NCBI GenBank assembly: GCA_000697475.1
Contig: JNEU01000949.1
Span: forward strand, 1-32,671
Reading direction: 5' to 3'
DNA length: 32,671 nucleotides
From: Lichtheimia corymbifera B2541
Taxonomy: Eukaryota; Mucoromycota; Mucoromycetes; Mucorales; Lichtheimiaceae
The position numbers were made by a program, and so were the translations under genes. The notes beneath the pieces were generated by a model, which was not told where the DNA came from, did no database searches, and saw only the letters and a program-made list of their open reading frames with translations. Below, piece after piece: positions 11,685 through 24,018 of this stretch (position 1 is the stretch's first letter; each line of letters opens with the position of its first letter).

Positions 11685-13153
11685 ATGCGAGACGGCTTCT
11701 CCATAACACAGGTGCTCAAGTACCTTGCCATCATTTACGTTGGGTGCTCCATTCTATACGCAACGGGTCATCTTGCTGGTCTCATCAACACATCAAGGCC
11801 GTCGAGTAGCCAATTGACTGCAACACGCTCGACTCCGCAGGAACCTGTTACAGTTGCCGAGTTACAGCAGCGATATCAAGGTGTTCAACAAGTAACCTGG
11901 AGCAATACACAAGGTAACTAGGGCTCAAAGGTTTCGTTTATTGGATCGTATCTCACGAGTGTATCTTTTTACAAGATCAACATGAAGCTATCTCCGAAGA
12001 TTTGATGCTTGATAAGGTGTTTGCAGATGCCATGGGACCATCCAAGGTGATCCCTTATTATTTCAAGGCCGAGGAATCATCTAACAATGAGGAAGTGACT
12101 ATCGCCACTCTAGTAACCCACAATCGCTTCAAAGTACTCAGTCGTCTTGCCAGCCGATACAAAGGCCCAGTATCCGTTGCCATTCACGTCAATGATGATG
12201 ATACGAAGCAAGTCATCCTTACCGATCTACATCGCCTTTATGACGAGAATCCCGACATGCGACGCTATGTGGATTTGCATTTGGTAGTTGACAAGTTTGA
12301 TCGGCAATTCAACATGTGGCGTAACGTAGCCAAGTTTTTCGCACGCACTGACTACATCATGATGCTCGACGTTGATTTTCATTTATGCACTGATTTCCGC
12401 AAGTCACTCAAAGCCAATCCAGAACTCATGCAAGTATTACGCAGCGGCACAGGTGCTATTGTTGTTCCTGCATTCGAATATATCAATGAAGAGGATGGCG
12501 AGGATTGGCGTGAATTTCCAAAGAACAAGCAGGAGTTACTGGAAGACGTGCAAAGCGAAAAGCTGGATATGTTCCATCGATCATGGAGACCAGGTCATGG
12601 ATCGACCAATTATACACGGTGGTATGCAGCCGTTGATCCTTACAAGGTTACTGAATACAGCTATTCGTATGAGCCCTATGTGATCTTCAAGAAAGAGGGT
12701 ACACCATGGTGTGAGGAACGTTTTGTGGGTATGTTTGATCTACATTGTGGTACACACTTATCATCAAGGCATTAATCACGTGATATGATAGGCTATGGTG
12801 CAAACAAAGCAGCTTGCTTGTACGAAATTTATTTGGCCGGCATAGACTATTGGGTGCTTCCTGATGACTTTTTGATCCACCAGACTCATCATTATCCAGA
12901 AGACACACGTGCACGTGAGGTAAGAATAAATATCAATGAGTGAAGAAAAGGACAAGTTGCTAACATAGGGCCATATTAACAGCGCAAATACAACAAGAAA
13001 CTATACGACTATTTCAGAGAGGAAGTTTGTCTTCGTTATTCACGTACCATGATTGCCGCTGGATTGTGGGGCACTCCACGGGCAGACAACGTTAAACGGG
13101 AGTGTGCAAAGATCAAAGGCTTCAATGATATCATTTCTCGCATGCATGGTTAA
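11685..13153 (+). CDS. LARGE-type family 49 glycosyltransferase, four exons
   Basis: Predicted type II Golgi membrane glycosyltransferase. Exons are 11685-11913, 11976-12728, 12792-12919 and 12983-13153, giving 426 residues. A short cytoplasmic N terminus (MRDGFSITQ) is followed by one transmembrane anchor at about residues 10-34, a Ser/Thr-rich stem and a catalytic domain. That domain shows VTIATLVTHNRF, the metal-binding DxD motif in MMLDVDFHL (Asp208/Asp210), EYINEEDGEDW, a YEPYVIFKK block, GTPWCEERFVGYGANKAA across the second intron, and LPDDFLIHQTHHYPED. These match the Glyco_transf_49 family (the second domain of LARGE and B4GAT1). In animals the family adds glucuronic acid or related sugars to matriglycan; the fungal acceptor is unknown, and the substrate here is not inferable. 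Confidence 0.9.
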
Positions 13154-13452
13154 GGCTGTGTATCTTTATCAACTTTCATGCCATGTATCTCATTCATCCC
13201 CTTCCGCATGTATTCCCCCCCCCCACACACACACACCCTGAATTTGCTATTTTCCACACCCATTCATTTGCTAGAAGCAAGTTTTCCAATATTGATGTTC
13301 ATAGGGTAGTGCCCCTATCAAGTGCATACACCTATTTGTTGTTTGCAAGTAATGAAAGAAACAAAATTTATATCTAATGACGGCAATGCATTTTGCAACA
13401 AAGTACATGAGAGAGTAGGGATATGAGGCTAATCGATAGAGAAATAATGCGC
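13154..13452. repeat. Convergent intergenic region with poly-C and CA tract
   Basis: About 300 bp between the stops of the GT49 and CCDC124 genes. It contains ten consecutive C (13215-13224) followed by a CA repeat (13225-13236). It should hold both transcript ends; no gene seen. Confidence 0.7.
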
Positions 13453-14527
13453 TTAAGCTGTACGCAGGCGGTTTTCGATCTCGCTCTGTCGTTGAGCTAC
13501 ATATTCAAGGAGAATGAAAATACATAGGTCAATATACCAACACATACAATGTAGTGTCGTTGTCCTTTTCTTACCTTTGAGATCGCGTACATCATCTTGT
13601 GTGGCGTTGTATGCCATAACGTTGGCTTGGTTGAAGGGATTTTCGGGAGACTTTTGGAATGCCTTGTAGATCAATTGCTTAAGTTGGCTTTGTCTCAGAC
13701 CAGGATTCTCAAGTTTGAAACGAGTCATTTCTCTGTTTTTCCCCAAGAGAAAAAATGTTGGATTAGCATTCCATCAAAGATCCATTTCCATAATCATCCA
13801 ACTCACCTCTCTTCGTAAGCAGCAAGGGCAGCCTTGAAACGACGTTCGGGATGACGATCAACATCCTTGCTAGAGATAGGACCCTTTTTGCTGTCATCAA
13901 TTGAAAGAAGATCCAATGCATCATCGATATTGCTTGCTGAGAACTCTGGGATAGTGCGACGAGCTTGTGATGCTGCTTCCACCTTGGCTGACTTCTTGGC
14001 GGCAGATTTCTAAAAGCATCCATGCTACATCAGTATTCACCCTCTTGAAAACCACCACCCCCCTTGGTTGTCAACATGGATAGCCTTGTGCTTCCATCCT
14101 TCTCTTTTCTCGGAACTATACATACCGCTGCTCCTTTGGGTTTGAGCTTGGCAATCTCTTCCTCTTCTTGAGCCTAATCAAGCAAATGGCTGCGGTAAGC
14201 ATCAAGGGTGCATACGATCTACCTCACATTGCATACCTTTAGCTTGGCGAGTTCAGCCTTCTTGGCTGCTTGTTGAGCCTACAGGTGATTTCATGGTAAG
14301 TTCATACAATGGAATAGAAAACGGTTGTTGCAATGGTTCTGATTGAGACCAACCTTCTTTTCAGCTTCGGCTTCCTTTTTGCCTTTACCCTTGGCACCCT
14401 TGGACCATTTTTCAGCTTCTTTGGCTTCAGCTTCAGCTGCCTTTGCACGATCCTTTTCGGCCTTTGCAGCAGCCTTTTTAGCGTTGGCAGCTTCGACTTT
14501 ACTGTTGGCTCCACCTTTCTTGCCCAT
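13453..14527 (-). CDS. CCDC124: CCDC124/Lso2-family ribosome-associated coiled-coil protein, six exons
   Basis: Small basic coiled-coil protein. Exons are 14527-14354, 14278-14237, 14173-14126, 14009-13807, 13732-13575 and 13496-13453, giving 222 residues, close to human CCDC124 (223). The N-terminal half is Lys/Ala/Glu-rich (MGKKGGANSKVEAANAKK), typical of a long charged helix. The diagnostic C-terminal region has SNIDDALDLLS, DRHPERR (139-145), AALAAYEEREMTRFKLENPG, RQSQLKQL and a KSPENPFNQ-type block. In human and yeast, CCDC124/Lso2 binds idle ribosomes near the A and P sites and aids recovery after stress; that role is inferred by homology. It is much longer than yeast Lso2 (92 residues) and so of the animal and filamentous-fungal type. 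Two very short internal exons (42 and 48 nt) both begin with GCTCAA, as if derived from duplicated coding units. Confidence 0.93.
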
Positions 14528-17500
14528 TTGCAAAACGGAAAAAACGTGAAAATGGCGCGTACTCGTCGATGACTTTTAGAAAACTCCGCAAGGCGAGCAA
14601 GCGTCGTAGTAGGCTCTATCCAACCAACCCCTCCCCTGCGACCCCTTGGTATTATTCAGCACACTTTCAGCTAGACGATCCTCCTTGTTCTTTCTACTTT
14701 TCAATACAAAGAGCATTTTTGCTTATACTTTCCCATTTCTCTCATTATAATCAGCAATGAATCATGGTCTATAATGACCCTATTTCACTTCACTGCATCT
14801 TATCTCAGCATAACAAGCTTAGTCAACAACCTGCAAAATGGCTTGTTGACCCCTCCTACGACAGCTATTCTTTGCCGTTCCCAGTCTTTGTTAGATCTTC
14901 CTCGTTCAATAGCTTGTCTACATATCACCAATACGCAATCACAGGATAAAAAGAGAGAGGTGTTATTGAACCAGTAACGATGGGGGAATATTGATCTTAG
15001 GTTGCTTTGGTTACCGAGACTATGGATTGCTGTGTCACGTACCTGCCATCAAAAATACCCATTATGCATTAGGTGACACAGAATGCAAAACAGTGATGCA
15101 GAGCAATCTCGATGACAGCTCCATGCCATTGCAATATAAATTCTACAACTTGAACTGAACCAGAACTTACATAGTCTGTCATGATTACCCTCGGATTTTT
15201 CGTCCCTGTAAGCGCTGTCATTTCCAAGTGGCATAGTGTGCTATCCTTCGATAGATCAAATAATGACATAATAAAAATATCACATTCATTCTTCGTTCTT
15301 ATCGACGACAATAACCCCTAATCTCACCATGACAATCAAACTTTGGCGATAAGCAGTCATGAAAGAACCACCTTCACAATGAGTACGCTGCTCTTCTTTG
15401 TATTCTCCATGCTTCCATTTGCTCCATTTGTTTTATGCATAATTAGTAAATCGCATTAGAAAGCCCATGCCATTTTCCTCCTCTACTCAACAATCATCCA
15501 TATACCCAAAACGTGGAGAAAGCTCGTTCGTATAAACAACGAGCGATGCTTCGGGTTGACTTTGTTGCAATTTGAAAATGTGTTAAGATCCACATTGTTG
15601 GCATTATAAACGCGACAAGATCGTATTGAGGAAGGTTGCCAATATAACAAGGATATCCGAATAGCACACAGGATTACAGAGAGGCACCGTAGTAACTAGG
15701 GAGCATGGTTGGAAGAGGTAGCGAGGCATGCATGTAAGGGGCTGCATCGCTGACTAAAAGCAGTCGGGGAGAATATGTGATCCGGAAGCTGGCTATAAGT
15801 TTCAAGAAGTAGTCGTCATCACACGTGTGCCTGTTTTACTCACGCTTCTATTCCAGCGACATGCATGCCAAATCTCCACCAGAATATGACCCCCAGATTA
15901 TGATCTAAAAGCCTCTCCTGCTGTAGCACTTAATACAAGCTGACTCTGCGTTCCTTCAATAATACATAGTAGGCACTTGAATGTAAGCCAGAACGTGGCT
16001 GTATGTTGTGGCACATGGGATCCAGTCAGTAAGTGTAACGGTGCCAAGCAGCTTTTACTTTACATTTTTGCGATAAACCTCCACATACGCACATTCAATG
16101 GGCTCTGTCGCCACCACTATCAAATGTTGCGATATCTCTCTTGAACGAGAGATGGTTGTCGACATTAACGTTTGACACTAATGCATTTCTTACGCTTGTT
16201 CTTGGATTCCAAATTCCCGCTATATCACGTACATCCTTTTTTTCGACCGATAGCCACGTACATTGAGAAAACAAAGACCAAAAGGAATATTCGGAGAGCC
16301 AACAAGAGGAAAGAATTGCCTTGGGCAAAAATCTAATCCAGAAATGGATAATGAGAAGATTCATCTTCTATATCTTTTTCGACTGTTGCCTTCTGATTCA
16401 ACCTCTTCTTTATGTTTCAAATTCTGTTTCAAAGAACCATAGCCACTACACTCGTAGATGAACTGCTATCGATATCCTAAGCGCTCAATAATTGTGCTCT
16501 ATCGTTCCTCGGAATCGAAGCATCAGCGGATGAGCACAGCGACAACCTTTTTCACGCTCTCTTTTTGCTTTAGAAAACGGCAAGGTAATGACACGGGCTC
16601 TCTTAAGTACACGATTGTTTCCATGAGCATTTTTACGTGCATAGGGGTGGGTATAATGTGCGTAGGTTGCAACCTGTGTATCCGTTTTTGCGTTTGTTTC
16701 CCATTATCGGTATATACGACCAAACACGTTTCACGCTTCTTTTCTTTGTCTATACGTTCCAAGCTTTACACGAGCCAGCACTTGACCATTTGGGCAAGGC
16801 TTGAATATAGTGCTATGAGTATTCTTATACAAGGCGACGAGCTTTTTGAGTAAAAAAGTGCTTCCATAAGCACCCGAGCCAAAATAATAGTGAACGTTTT
16901 CCCTCTCCTCGGGAACGTCCCCCGATATATATCAAAATTGGAAAGCATGTAATATGTATGTGTGATCCTCCTTTATTCACAAGCACGAAAAGCTTGCATG
17001 TGAATGCGCGTATGGATCCAAAGACATAATAAGAGGGAAGGGTGACATAAGACACAGGTTAACGAAATGGATGAAGGAGAGCAATAATTGGGTACCTAGT
17101 CGCATCTTTATTACACGATCTATAATCTCGCTCGTCACAACCTGAGATGGTGCATGTCATCCATCGCTTTGCTAAATCATCATCATCTTCATCATCATCT
17201 TCTTCTTCTACCCATTACAGTTAGCAGGATTAAGTAAGCAACTATTTAGATGAAGCTATTGTTTTATGTGAATCCAGAAAAGATGATCGCCGTCTCTCAG
17301 TTTCAAATTATGTTGTGCCGGTTAAATGACAAAAAAACCGCACCATGTTTCGTAGTAGAAAGAAAACCCGGGTATACCGCGGATTGCTTTCCAAGCCCTC
17401 TTTCTCTGGAATGATTTTTTGGCATACTACGCTTATCTCACAACCTAACAAGTGTAACTTACAAAGCATAGAAGCTTCATGGGTGGTGGTGTTGTCGGGA

Positions 17501-20500
17501 GCCATCACAGGATCCTTTTGCGCATCTATTTTTGTGCTTGTAAATCACGTACAACGCTTCACATTCTGAGATATGTTACCTGCCTGGGTGTGCTGTTGCT
17601 GGGCAATTGATCAAGATCTGTGTAGGTGGACCATCCTGGATATAGAACCCAGCCCTCTGGACCCGAAATAAAGAGAGTGGGAAAAGTTTTTGTTCCTTTT
17701 TCGATGGATACATGCAACACTAGCAAAAGGGCTTGGTTGGACGACACCACCAGAAAGGAAAGATGGTTTAACGGATCATGTATCGCGTACTTTTATCTAA
17801 AGCTTACGCGTGGATAGAGATAATAAATGACAAAGTCCAAGATGCAAAATCGCTAATGTCGGGGTATCCTATGTTCTCTGACGTAGCTATTCGTTTTATA
17901 TTAAGCTTCATTATCGTGTTTTTGCTGAATGATTGATGACAAAGCCAGTGTCACATGCAAATGCTGGGGAGAGTATGCATCATCTACAAAAACGGTTCTT
18001 GGGGTGTTATTCACAGAAAGACCGCTATAACTCTAATAACAGGGATTGGGGGGGATGTTCAGGGGAAAATGTGTATGGGACAAGATGGGCAAGTGTTCAC
18101 GTTAATTGTTCAAAGGTCGTTTGTACACCCAGGTCATCCATATCTCTATCGACGCCAAAATATATGGGAATCAGCTTAACGCGTGCGATGATGAGAAACG
18201 TATTGATATGCGTTTATGCATTGCAGCAAGAAACACAAACGACCAAGAAGCGTATCAGCTTGGTCTTGAAAGATGGCGTCGATGATGTAGGTCCTGGTGA
18301 AGGCGGTGTAGGAGGTCTTGGAGGAGGTCTTGGATTGTTGGGTCGTGGATCTTTCCAGCGAAAGCTTATTGACATAGGTAACTACATTTATCATTGAAGG
18401 ATCAACAAAAGAAAATGAATAGGCATATGATGATGAGTATGCGCACAGACAATGTTGTGACCCTTACACTTACTTGTGACGATCCGAGAATTTGGGGGTC
18501 AATGATGTGTCGAAGATGCCTGTCTATGGACACATGCGTATAGGCACACAATATATGCGTATATAAAGAAAAGGGGATGTGGTTAGATTATACAAGGAAT
18601 GATTGGCAAAGTGAAAGAGCAAGAAAGAAAATTTTGCACCCAGAATCTGTTCACCATCTGCCTGCGTTTTATGCTTTCTCATGTCACCCACTCTTTATGC
18701 ATGGTGTCACTGGAAAGCCTGTAGAAAGCTTGCAACTTTCGGCGAATAGCGCATGAAGCGGATAAAGGCTCGAGCGCCGATATCTTCGTGTAGCCCATGC
18801 TGCCATTCTTTCTCCTTTTGTTTGTGACTGAAACAAACTCTCTTTCATCGAATGTTGTAGCAGCGACAATCGTGTATGATATTATGGTGCACCAACAACG
18901 CTTATGTGTCACAACTTTGGTGTGCACATTGATAATGCTAAGCGAACTAACCATCGCGCTGTTCGCTTCAAGTAACATCACTGGTCACGGGAAACTAACT
19001 TTCTCTTTTCCGATTCGCTTGTAAGCTTTAATCCCCAATACCCTTGGTCGATTTGCTTATTTGTTCGTTTAAAAGCGTGCACGACCCTCCTTTATTGTGT
19101 TACATAGTCGTATCGAGATATTTTGTGTTCATATGTGGTAGGTGCCTTGCTGAAATAACGAATGTGACCTTCATTTTCCGTGACAACTGGTGATGACGCC
19201 TATCACCCCATTCAGGCTATCAATTCAACAGCGTGATCATTTCTTGGTAGTAGGTTAATAATAATTGTAAGGTGGTTGTTCTCGCGGCGAAAGCATAAGA
19301 TATTTTAATCGGGATTTGCGTGCGCTGATATAAGTGCATATAGGAGGATGACCTGATTATGCTGGTTATGAAAGGAAAAAACAACATATCATATGTCGGT
19401 GAATCATGATCCATTGCATGTACTTGCTATTAACTTTCCCGTACGACGTAAAAAGCAAGCACTAGGTCATCTCATGTGTAACGTTTGATAGCACACTCCC
19501 AAGAACTGATTTTGTGGATTTTCTTTTCTCATAGCAAGCCTTATTGTTTCCATGTGGTAGATCATTCCTGTATGCGGGAATCAAGGATCGACAATGTGTG
19601 AGACCATAATTATCATTTCCGATCTCAGCATCCAGATGCTTGGATGTATGTCTCATTTGTCCCAGCCTTGGATATGCTGTACCCCAACAGCATGCTGATT
19701 GTGAAGAATGTTCCACAGAACATTCTCCCCGCATCATCTTGGAATTAAGAGCCATGGTCAATCACTGGTTCTTTCCATGTTGCAATGGTGATTAATGACC
19801 TTTTATCATTCTTGAGAAATGAACGATCACTCAATCATTGCAAAACTCATCCATTCGACGATGTTTCAAGGGCGAGGATCACTTTTTGAGTTCAGGTACA
19901 CGTATCATTACGTCTATATTCGTAGCGGCGACGTGCTCACATGCAACTTTATAATAGGAGCCGGTGCCTGAATTACCAATAGCTAATAATTTTAACCGCA
20001 TCTACCATGTATCTAGGAGCCAAGGTCAATATGTCGCATAGCAACGCACGTCAATTATATCAAAGGATGCCGACGAGCGATCATTCAAGGTCTCCATTTC
20101 ACTGTAGTACAGTCATTGTACGCTTCCAAGCATCAAAAAATATAGCTATCCCAACACGTAGTGACATGCATGATTATCTTCAATATGAACATAGCGCCTA
20201 ATGGTCCTATGAGGATATAATAGAATTCAGTTGTAATCATCTACGACACCATCTCTTCAATATATATCACTTTTTCAAGCATACGAACACATTCCCTGCT
20301 GACACATCACTTAAGGAATTCGTCAAGGTCTACTTCGAACAGGGGCAAACACGATGGTCTTGAGATCCCATCCATATGGCTATTCTGTATACGTATATAT
20401 CACGTTGTATGGTACTGTATACAAGAATTGGTCTTCTCATGCCTGCGGATAATATGAAGGGAGTTGTTGTGAGGTAGTTGCCAAGGAGATGGTAACGAGA

Positions 20501-21033
20501 TCATTGCATGTATTACCGTAGGTTTCACGTGATCAATTAAAATTCGAGTCTCGATGAATGAAAACACATTTAACAATATATATATTGGGGGGATTTACAA
20601 AGTAATATGGTAAGGAAGTATGGCTCAGGGCTATTGGGTACTGCCAAGGAAGGATTGTACAACTAACAAACGTAACGACGGAACTCACCATCGTCGTGAG
20701 CTCAGCCGATGCATACAAACATTGCGAGTTGGGGGCTGACATTCGTGCTGCTGTGCAACCGATTTGAATAGCTGAGTGAATTATATGTTGCATCATGTAT
20801 GCTAAGTATGCATGGGCATCCATTCAAGGGCGATGAGGCATATAATTCAAACCGGTATACTTGTAATCGATTTCCATCATCTCAGCCTACTCCGTGAGCC
20901 TGTAAAGTTTGGCGAATGGCGATGGCGAATGGCGTCATCCAACTCGCGTTCCCCGACCATAGATTTTTTATTGGCCTCGCTCATCACGTTTAGCTCATTT
21001 CCTTTTCTTCCCTTTTCATTCTACATTCCCATC
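14528..21033. other. 6.5-kb gene-poor region
   Basis: No confident gene in 6.5 kb, although the rest of the window has roughly one gene per 2-3 kb. Unrecognised open frames include 16458-16853 (+), 16523-16762 (-), 17308-17508 (-), 17559-17750 (-), 17933-18397 (+), 18679-18981 (-) and 19462-19761 (-), each at most 154 codons. Several stretches on the minus strand between 16.1 and 18.4 kb read like protein but are interrupted by stops and have no consistent splice solution. A CAT/CTT triplet tract lies at about 17177-17208. A hairpin with arms GCTCGTT/AACGAGC lies near 15521-15543. The PPase promoter must occupy the right end. Decayed genes or mobile DNA are possible but not shown. Confidence 0.55.
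18214..18375 (-). other. Small proline-rich ORF, uncertain
   Basis: A 53-codon minus-strand frame starts MSISFRWKDPRPNN, carries a run of PRPPPRPPTPPSP-type motifs and ends in a hydrophobic, cysteine-containing stretch (LIRFLVVCVSCCNA). The proline content comes from an imperfect repeat of CCAAGACCTCCT. The same DNA is open on the plus strand (17933-18397), where it reads glycine-rich, so strand and coding status are undecided. No family recognised. Confidence 0.15.
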
Positions 21034-22385
21034 ATGGCCGGATACACTGCTCGTCAGGTTGGTGCTCCCAACACCCTCGATTATCGTGTTTTCATTGGTA
21101 TGTGTCAAATGGGGTATTGAAGGCGCGTATACGGATGGGCGTGCATTGCGTTACCCAGATGAGGAGGGTGAAAAGTTCGAATAGAGTGATAACAACCTTA
21201 TAATAGAGAAGGATGGTGTTCCTGTCTCTGCTTTCCACGATGTCCCTCTCTTTGCCAACGAGGAGAACAACGTCTTCAACATGATCGTTGAGATCCCCCG
21301 CTGGACCAATGCCAAGTTGGAGGTAAGAAGGATGATGTGTGTATATATGCATCCAGAGACTCAATTATGGCTATTTGGAATGTATAGATCAGCAAGGAGG
21401 ATGCTTACAACCCCATCAAGCAAGACACCAAGAAGGGTAAGCTTCGCTTCGTCCGCAACTGCTTCCCCCACAAGGGTTACATCTGGAACTATGGTGCTTT
21501 CCCCCAGGTATGTGGTATTGACATGCATGTTGTATTCAGCCTCGTGACCAAACTTTATTCGTAGACTTGGGAAGATCCCAACCAACAACACCCTGAGACC
21601 AAGGCCAAGGGTGACAACGATCCTATTGATGTCATTGAGATTGGTGAGCAAGTCGGCTACACTGGTCAAATCAAGCAAGTCAAGATCCTTGGTGTCATGG
21701 CTCTCTTGGATGAAGGTGAAACTGACTGGAAGGTGATCGCTATTGATGTCAATGATCCTCTTGCTCCTAAGCTCAACGGTATGTGTGGGAAGGAATAATA
21801 TATATGCAGGACCACGCATGGCTTACGTACGTGAATCGATATAGACATTGAAGACGTTGAGAAGCAACTTCCTGGTCTTATCCGTGCTACCAATGAATGG
21901 TTCCGCATTTACAAGATTCCCGATGGCAAGCCCGAGAACGTCTTTGCTTTCAGCGGTGAAGCCAAGAACAAGGTTTGTTGGTTGTTGTCTCGTTTTATGC
22001 AACACAAACGCTCATTTGCCTCTTTTAGAAATATGCCACCGATGTTGTCCTTGAGACTCATGAAGCATGGAAGGGCTTGATCTCTGGTGCTTCCGACAAG
22101 AAGGATATCTCCACGTGAGTAATGATATCGTCAAAAGTTTGAGTCTTGGCTTCTCACACATTTCCTTTGCCTATTCCCAGTACCAACATCTCCTGTGAGG
22201 ATACTCCCGACAAGGTTGACGCTGAACATGCTAACTCTAACGTTCCCGCTGTAAGTATACATGAATCGGCAATGCTCTACGGATGATCTAATTATGTTAT
22301 CATGTTATAGGCTGATGTCCAACCTGCTGCTCCTATCGACCCCTCTGTTGACAAGTGGTTCTTCATCAGTGCCCACAGCTTGTAG
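21034..22385 (+). CDS. IPP1: Soluble inorganic pyrophosphatase (family I), eight exons
   Basis: Hydrolyses pyrophosphate to two phosphates in the cytosol, pulling biosynthetic reactions forward; essential in yeast. Exons are 21034-21097, 21207-21322, 21388-21507, 21565-21778, 21845-21972, 22029-22114, 22181-22250 and 22311-22385, giving 290 residues (yeast Ipp1 is 287). Motifs: [39 protein letters not shown], the metal-binding signature DNDPIDV with Asp117, Asp119 and Asp122, [42 protein letters not shown] and HEAWKGLI. All junctions rejoin in frame. The ATG sits in TCATCATGGCC, and the third base is often C or T as expected of a highly expressed gene. The first intron, 109 nt, is the longest in this gene. 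Confidence 0.97.
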
Positions 22386-24018
22386 AAAGACGAGGATAGA
22401 CTTGATTTGAAACTTTTTGGTTTGTTCAAATGAAAAAAGAAAACTATCACCAAGGAGATGACTGCTTGTTTTGGGTTTCTATGTATAATGTGCCAGTGGG
22501 ATGGATCATCATGATCCAGAAAAAGAATTTTCATATGATAACGATTGAACGATGCACCTATTAATACTTCCGGACACGTAGGTAGTACCAGTGGTTGACT
22601 TTTACTTTTGCGTGCATGGGTGATAAATAGCTGTAGTTATTGGTTTGATGTTGCTATGACCACGTTTTTCTTCGTTAAGACGCTTGTCAATATACCTTCC
22701 CCAGATCCACGTTGCTGGATAGCTCGTGCGGAGACATAGCCTATGCTCCGATCAGGAAGTTTCTTTACGTGTTGGATGTTTCTAATAACGCGACATCACT
22801 TTTATGGTTATCAAAACAACTTCCATGTGACAGAATCAATGTAGCAGACATATGAGAGATTGGGGGGAATTAAATGTCAATCCTACTATCAAATAGGTAT
22901 AACGATCGAATCAATTTGTGCAACATTTTGAGGTACAATCAATATGCGATCCTTGCGTTGTTTTAAACCCCTCTACTTGGGATGTTTGTCGGATTCATTA
23001 TAATCACAAGGAAATCGCAATATTGATGGGGATAGAGAAAAAGATCGAAGATCTGAAATATGTTCCGCTTTAATAAGGATAAAAGAGATAGAAGCTCGTT
23101 GATAACGATCTCAAACACGTTGTTGTTTCATTGTGCGATGAAAAAGGAGGTGGGAAGAGTACTCATCATCTGTTGCAAAAAAGGGAGAAAGGGATTGGCT
23201 TGGTTGGGGAGAGAGAGAGAGAGACACACGCACAGTCCTTCGTCATTGATTGATATCTCTTTCACCAGGGGTAAGATGAAATGTGCTAAGCACGGTTCAT
23301 TATGTCTTATCGAAAATAACATAAGGGGTCATGCCGAAGGGAGGGAGATTTGACAATGAAAACGATGATTGTTCGTTTCCTTTGGCCCCTTATTCACGGG
23401 GGGGGGAGGAGGAGGGGATTATGTAATCTCAAGCCAAATGACCAACATATGAGGAATAAGATAAATGCACGTTAATCAAGATGGATCCATGTATGCGCAA
23501 GTGTATGTGAAGAAATCGTAACAAGATCCGTGTTTGTGTGCATGTGTGTAAATATTGCTGCTTCTCACGAGGGACTAGACAAGTAGGGCTCACACGGAGA
23601 AATCAAAGAAAGAAAATGTGCCTATGAACTTTACGAGCAAGATTGAGAGAAGAAGCACGTGCAGACCAAGAGATTGCATATTCATCTATTTGACTATGTG
23701 TGGGTGTATTGGGCGGTCTTCCCCTACTGTTCGTTCACCCTGGCATATCCCAAATTTGCTGTGGTTGTGTTGCACCCTACAACAGAAACCGGCACCCACC
23801 ACCTCCACACACGCAACCAAACCCCTTCCTTTATCCTTCTTCTTTATTCTCACTCTCACTCTCACTCACTCATTTTACTCGCTTTCGTTTGCAAATCTCA
23901 TCTTGCTTCCGAGAACTGGATCGTCGTCTTCCACCCGATTACAACCCTCTTTGCAACAACACCACAGTTCACCATTCCGTTTCGACCCCCATTCACAAAG
24001 CTGTTCTACTTGGACGCC
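22386..24018. other. Intergenic region between PPase and G-alpha genes
   Basis: 1.6 kb holding the PPase 3' end and the G-alpha promoter. Seen in it: a GA repeat (23209-23224) followed by a short CA run; a G-rich tract at 23398-23417 (nine G, then GG, GG and GGGG separated by single A); and pyrimidine-rich CTCACT repeats at about 23848-23875 just upstream of the G-alpha start, probably promoter or 5' UTR. Open frames at 23618-24189 overlap the G-alpha first exon and look like shadows. Confidence 0.6.

Noticed and set aside
15521..15543. Hairpin GCTCGTT/AACGAGC as a terminator
   Set aside because: Seven-bp stems are common by chance, this one follows no gene, and hairpin terminators are not used for eukaryotic mRNA genes.
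16095..16762. Minus-strand frames suggesting a membrane-protein pseudogene
   Set aside because: Several frames look equally protein-like, each is broken by stops, and no family was recognised, so no gene is called.
21361..21819. 152-codon minus-strand ORF
   Set aside because: Antisense shadow of PPase exons 3 and 4.
23398..23417. G-quadruplex candidate
   Set aside because: Runs are 9, 2, 2 and 4 G; four tracts of three or more separated by loops are not clearly present.
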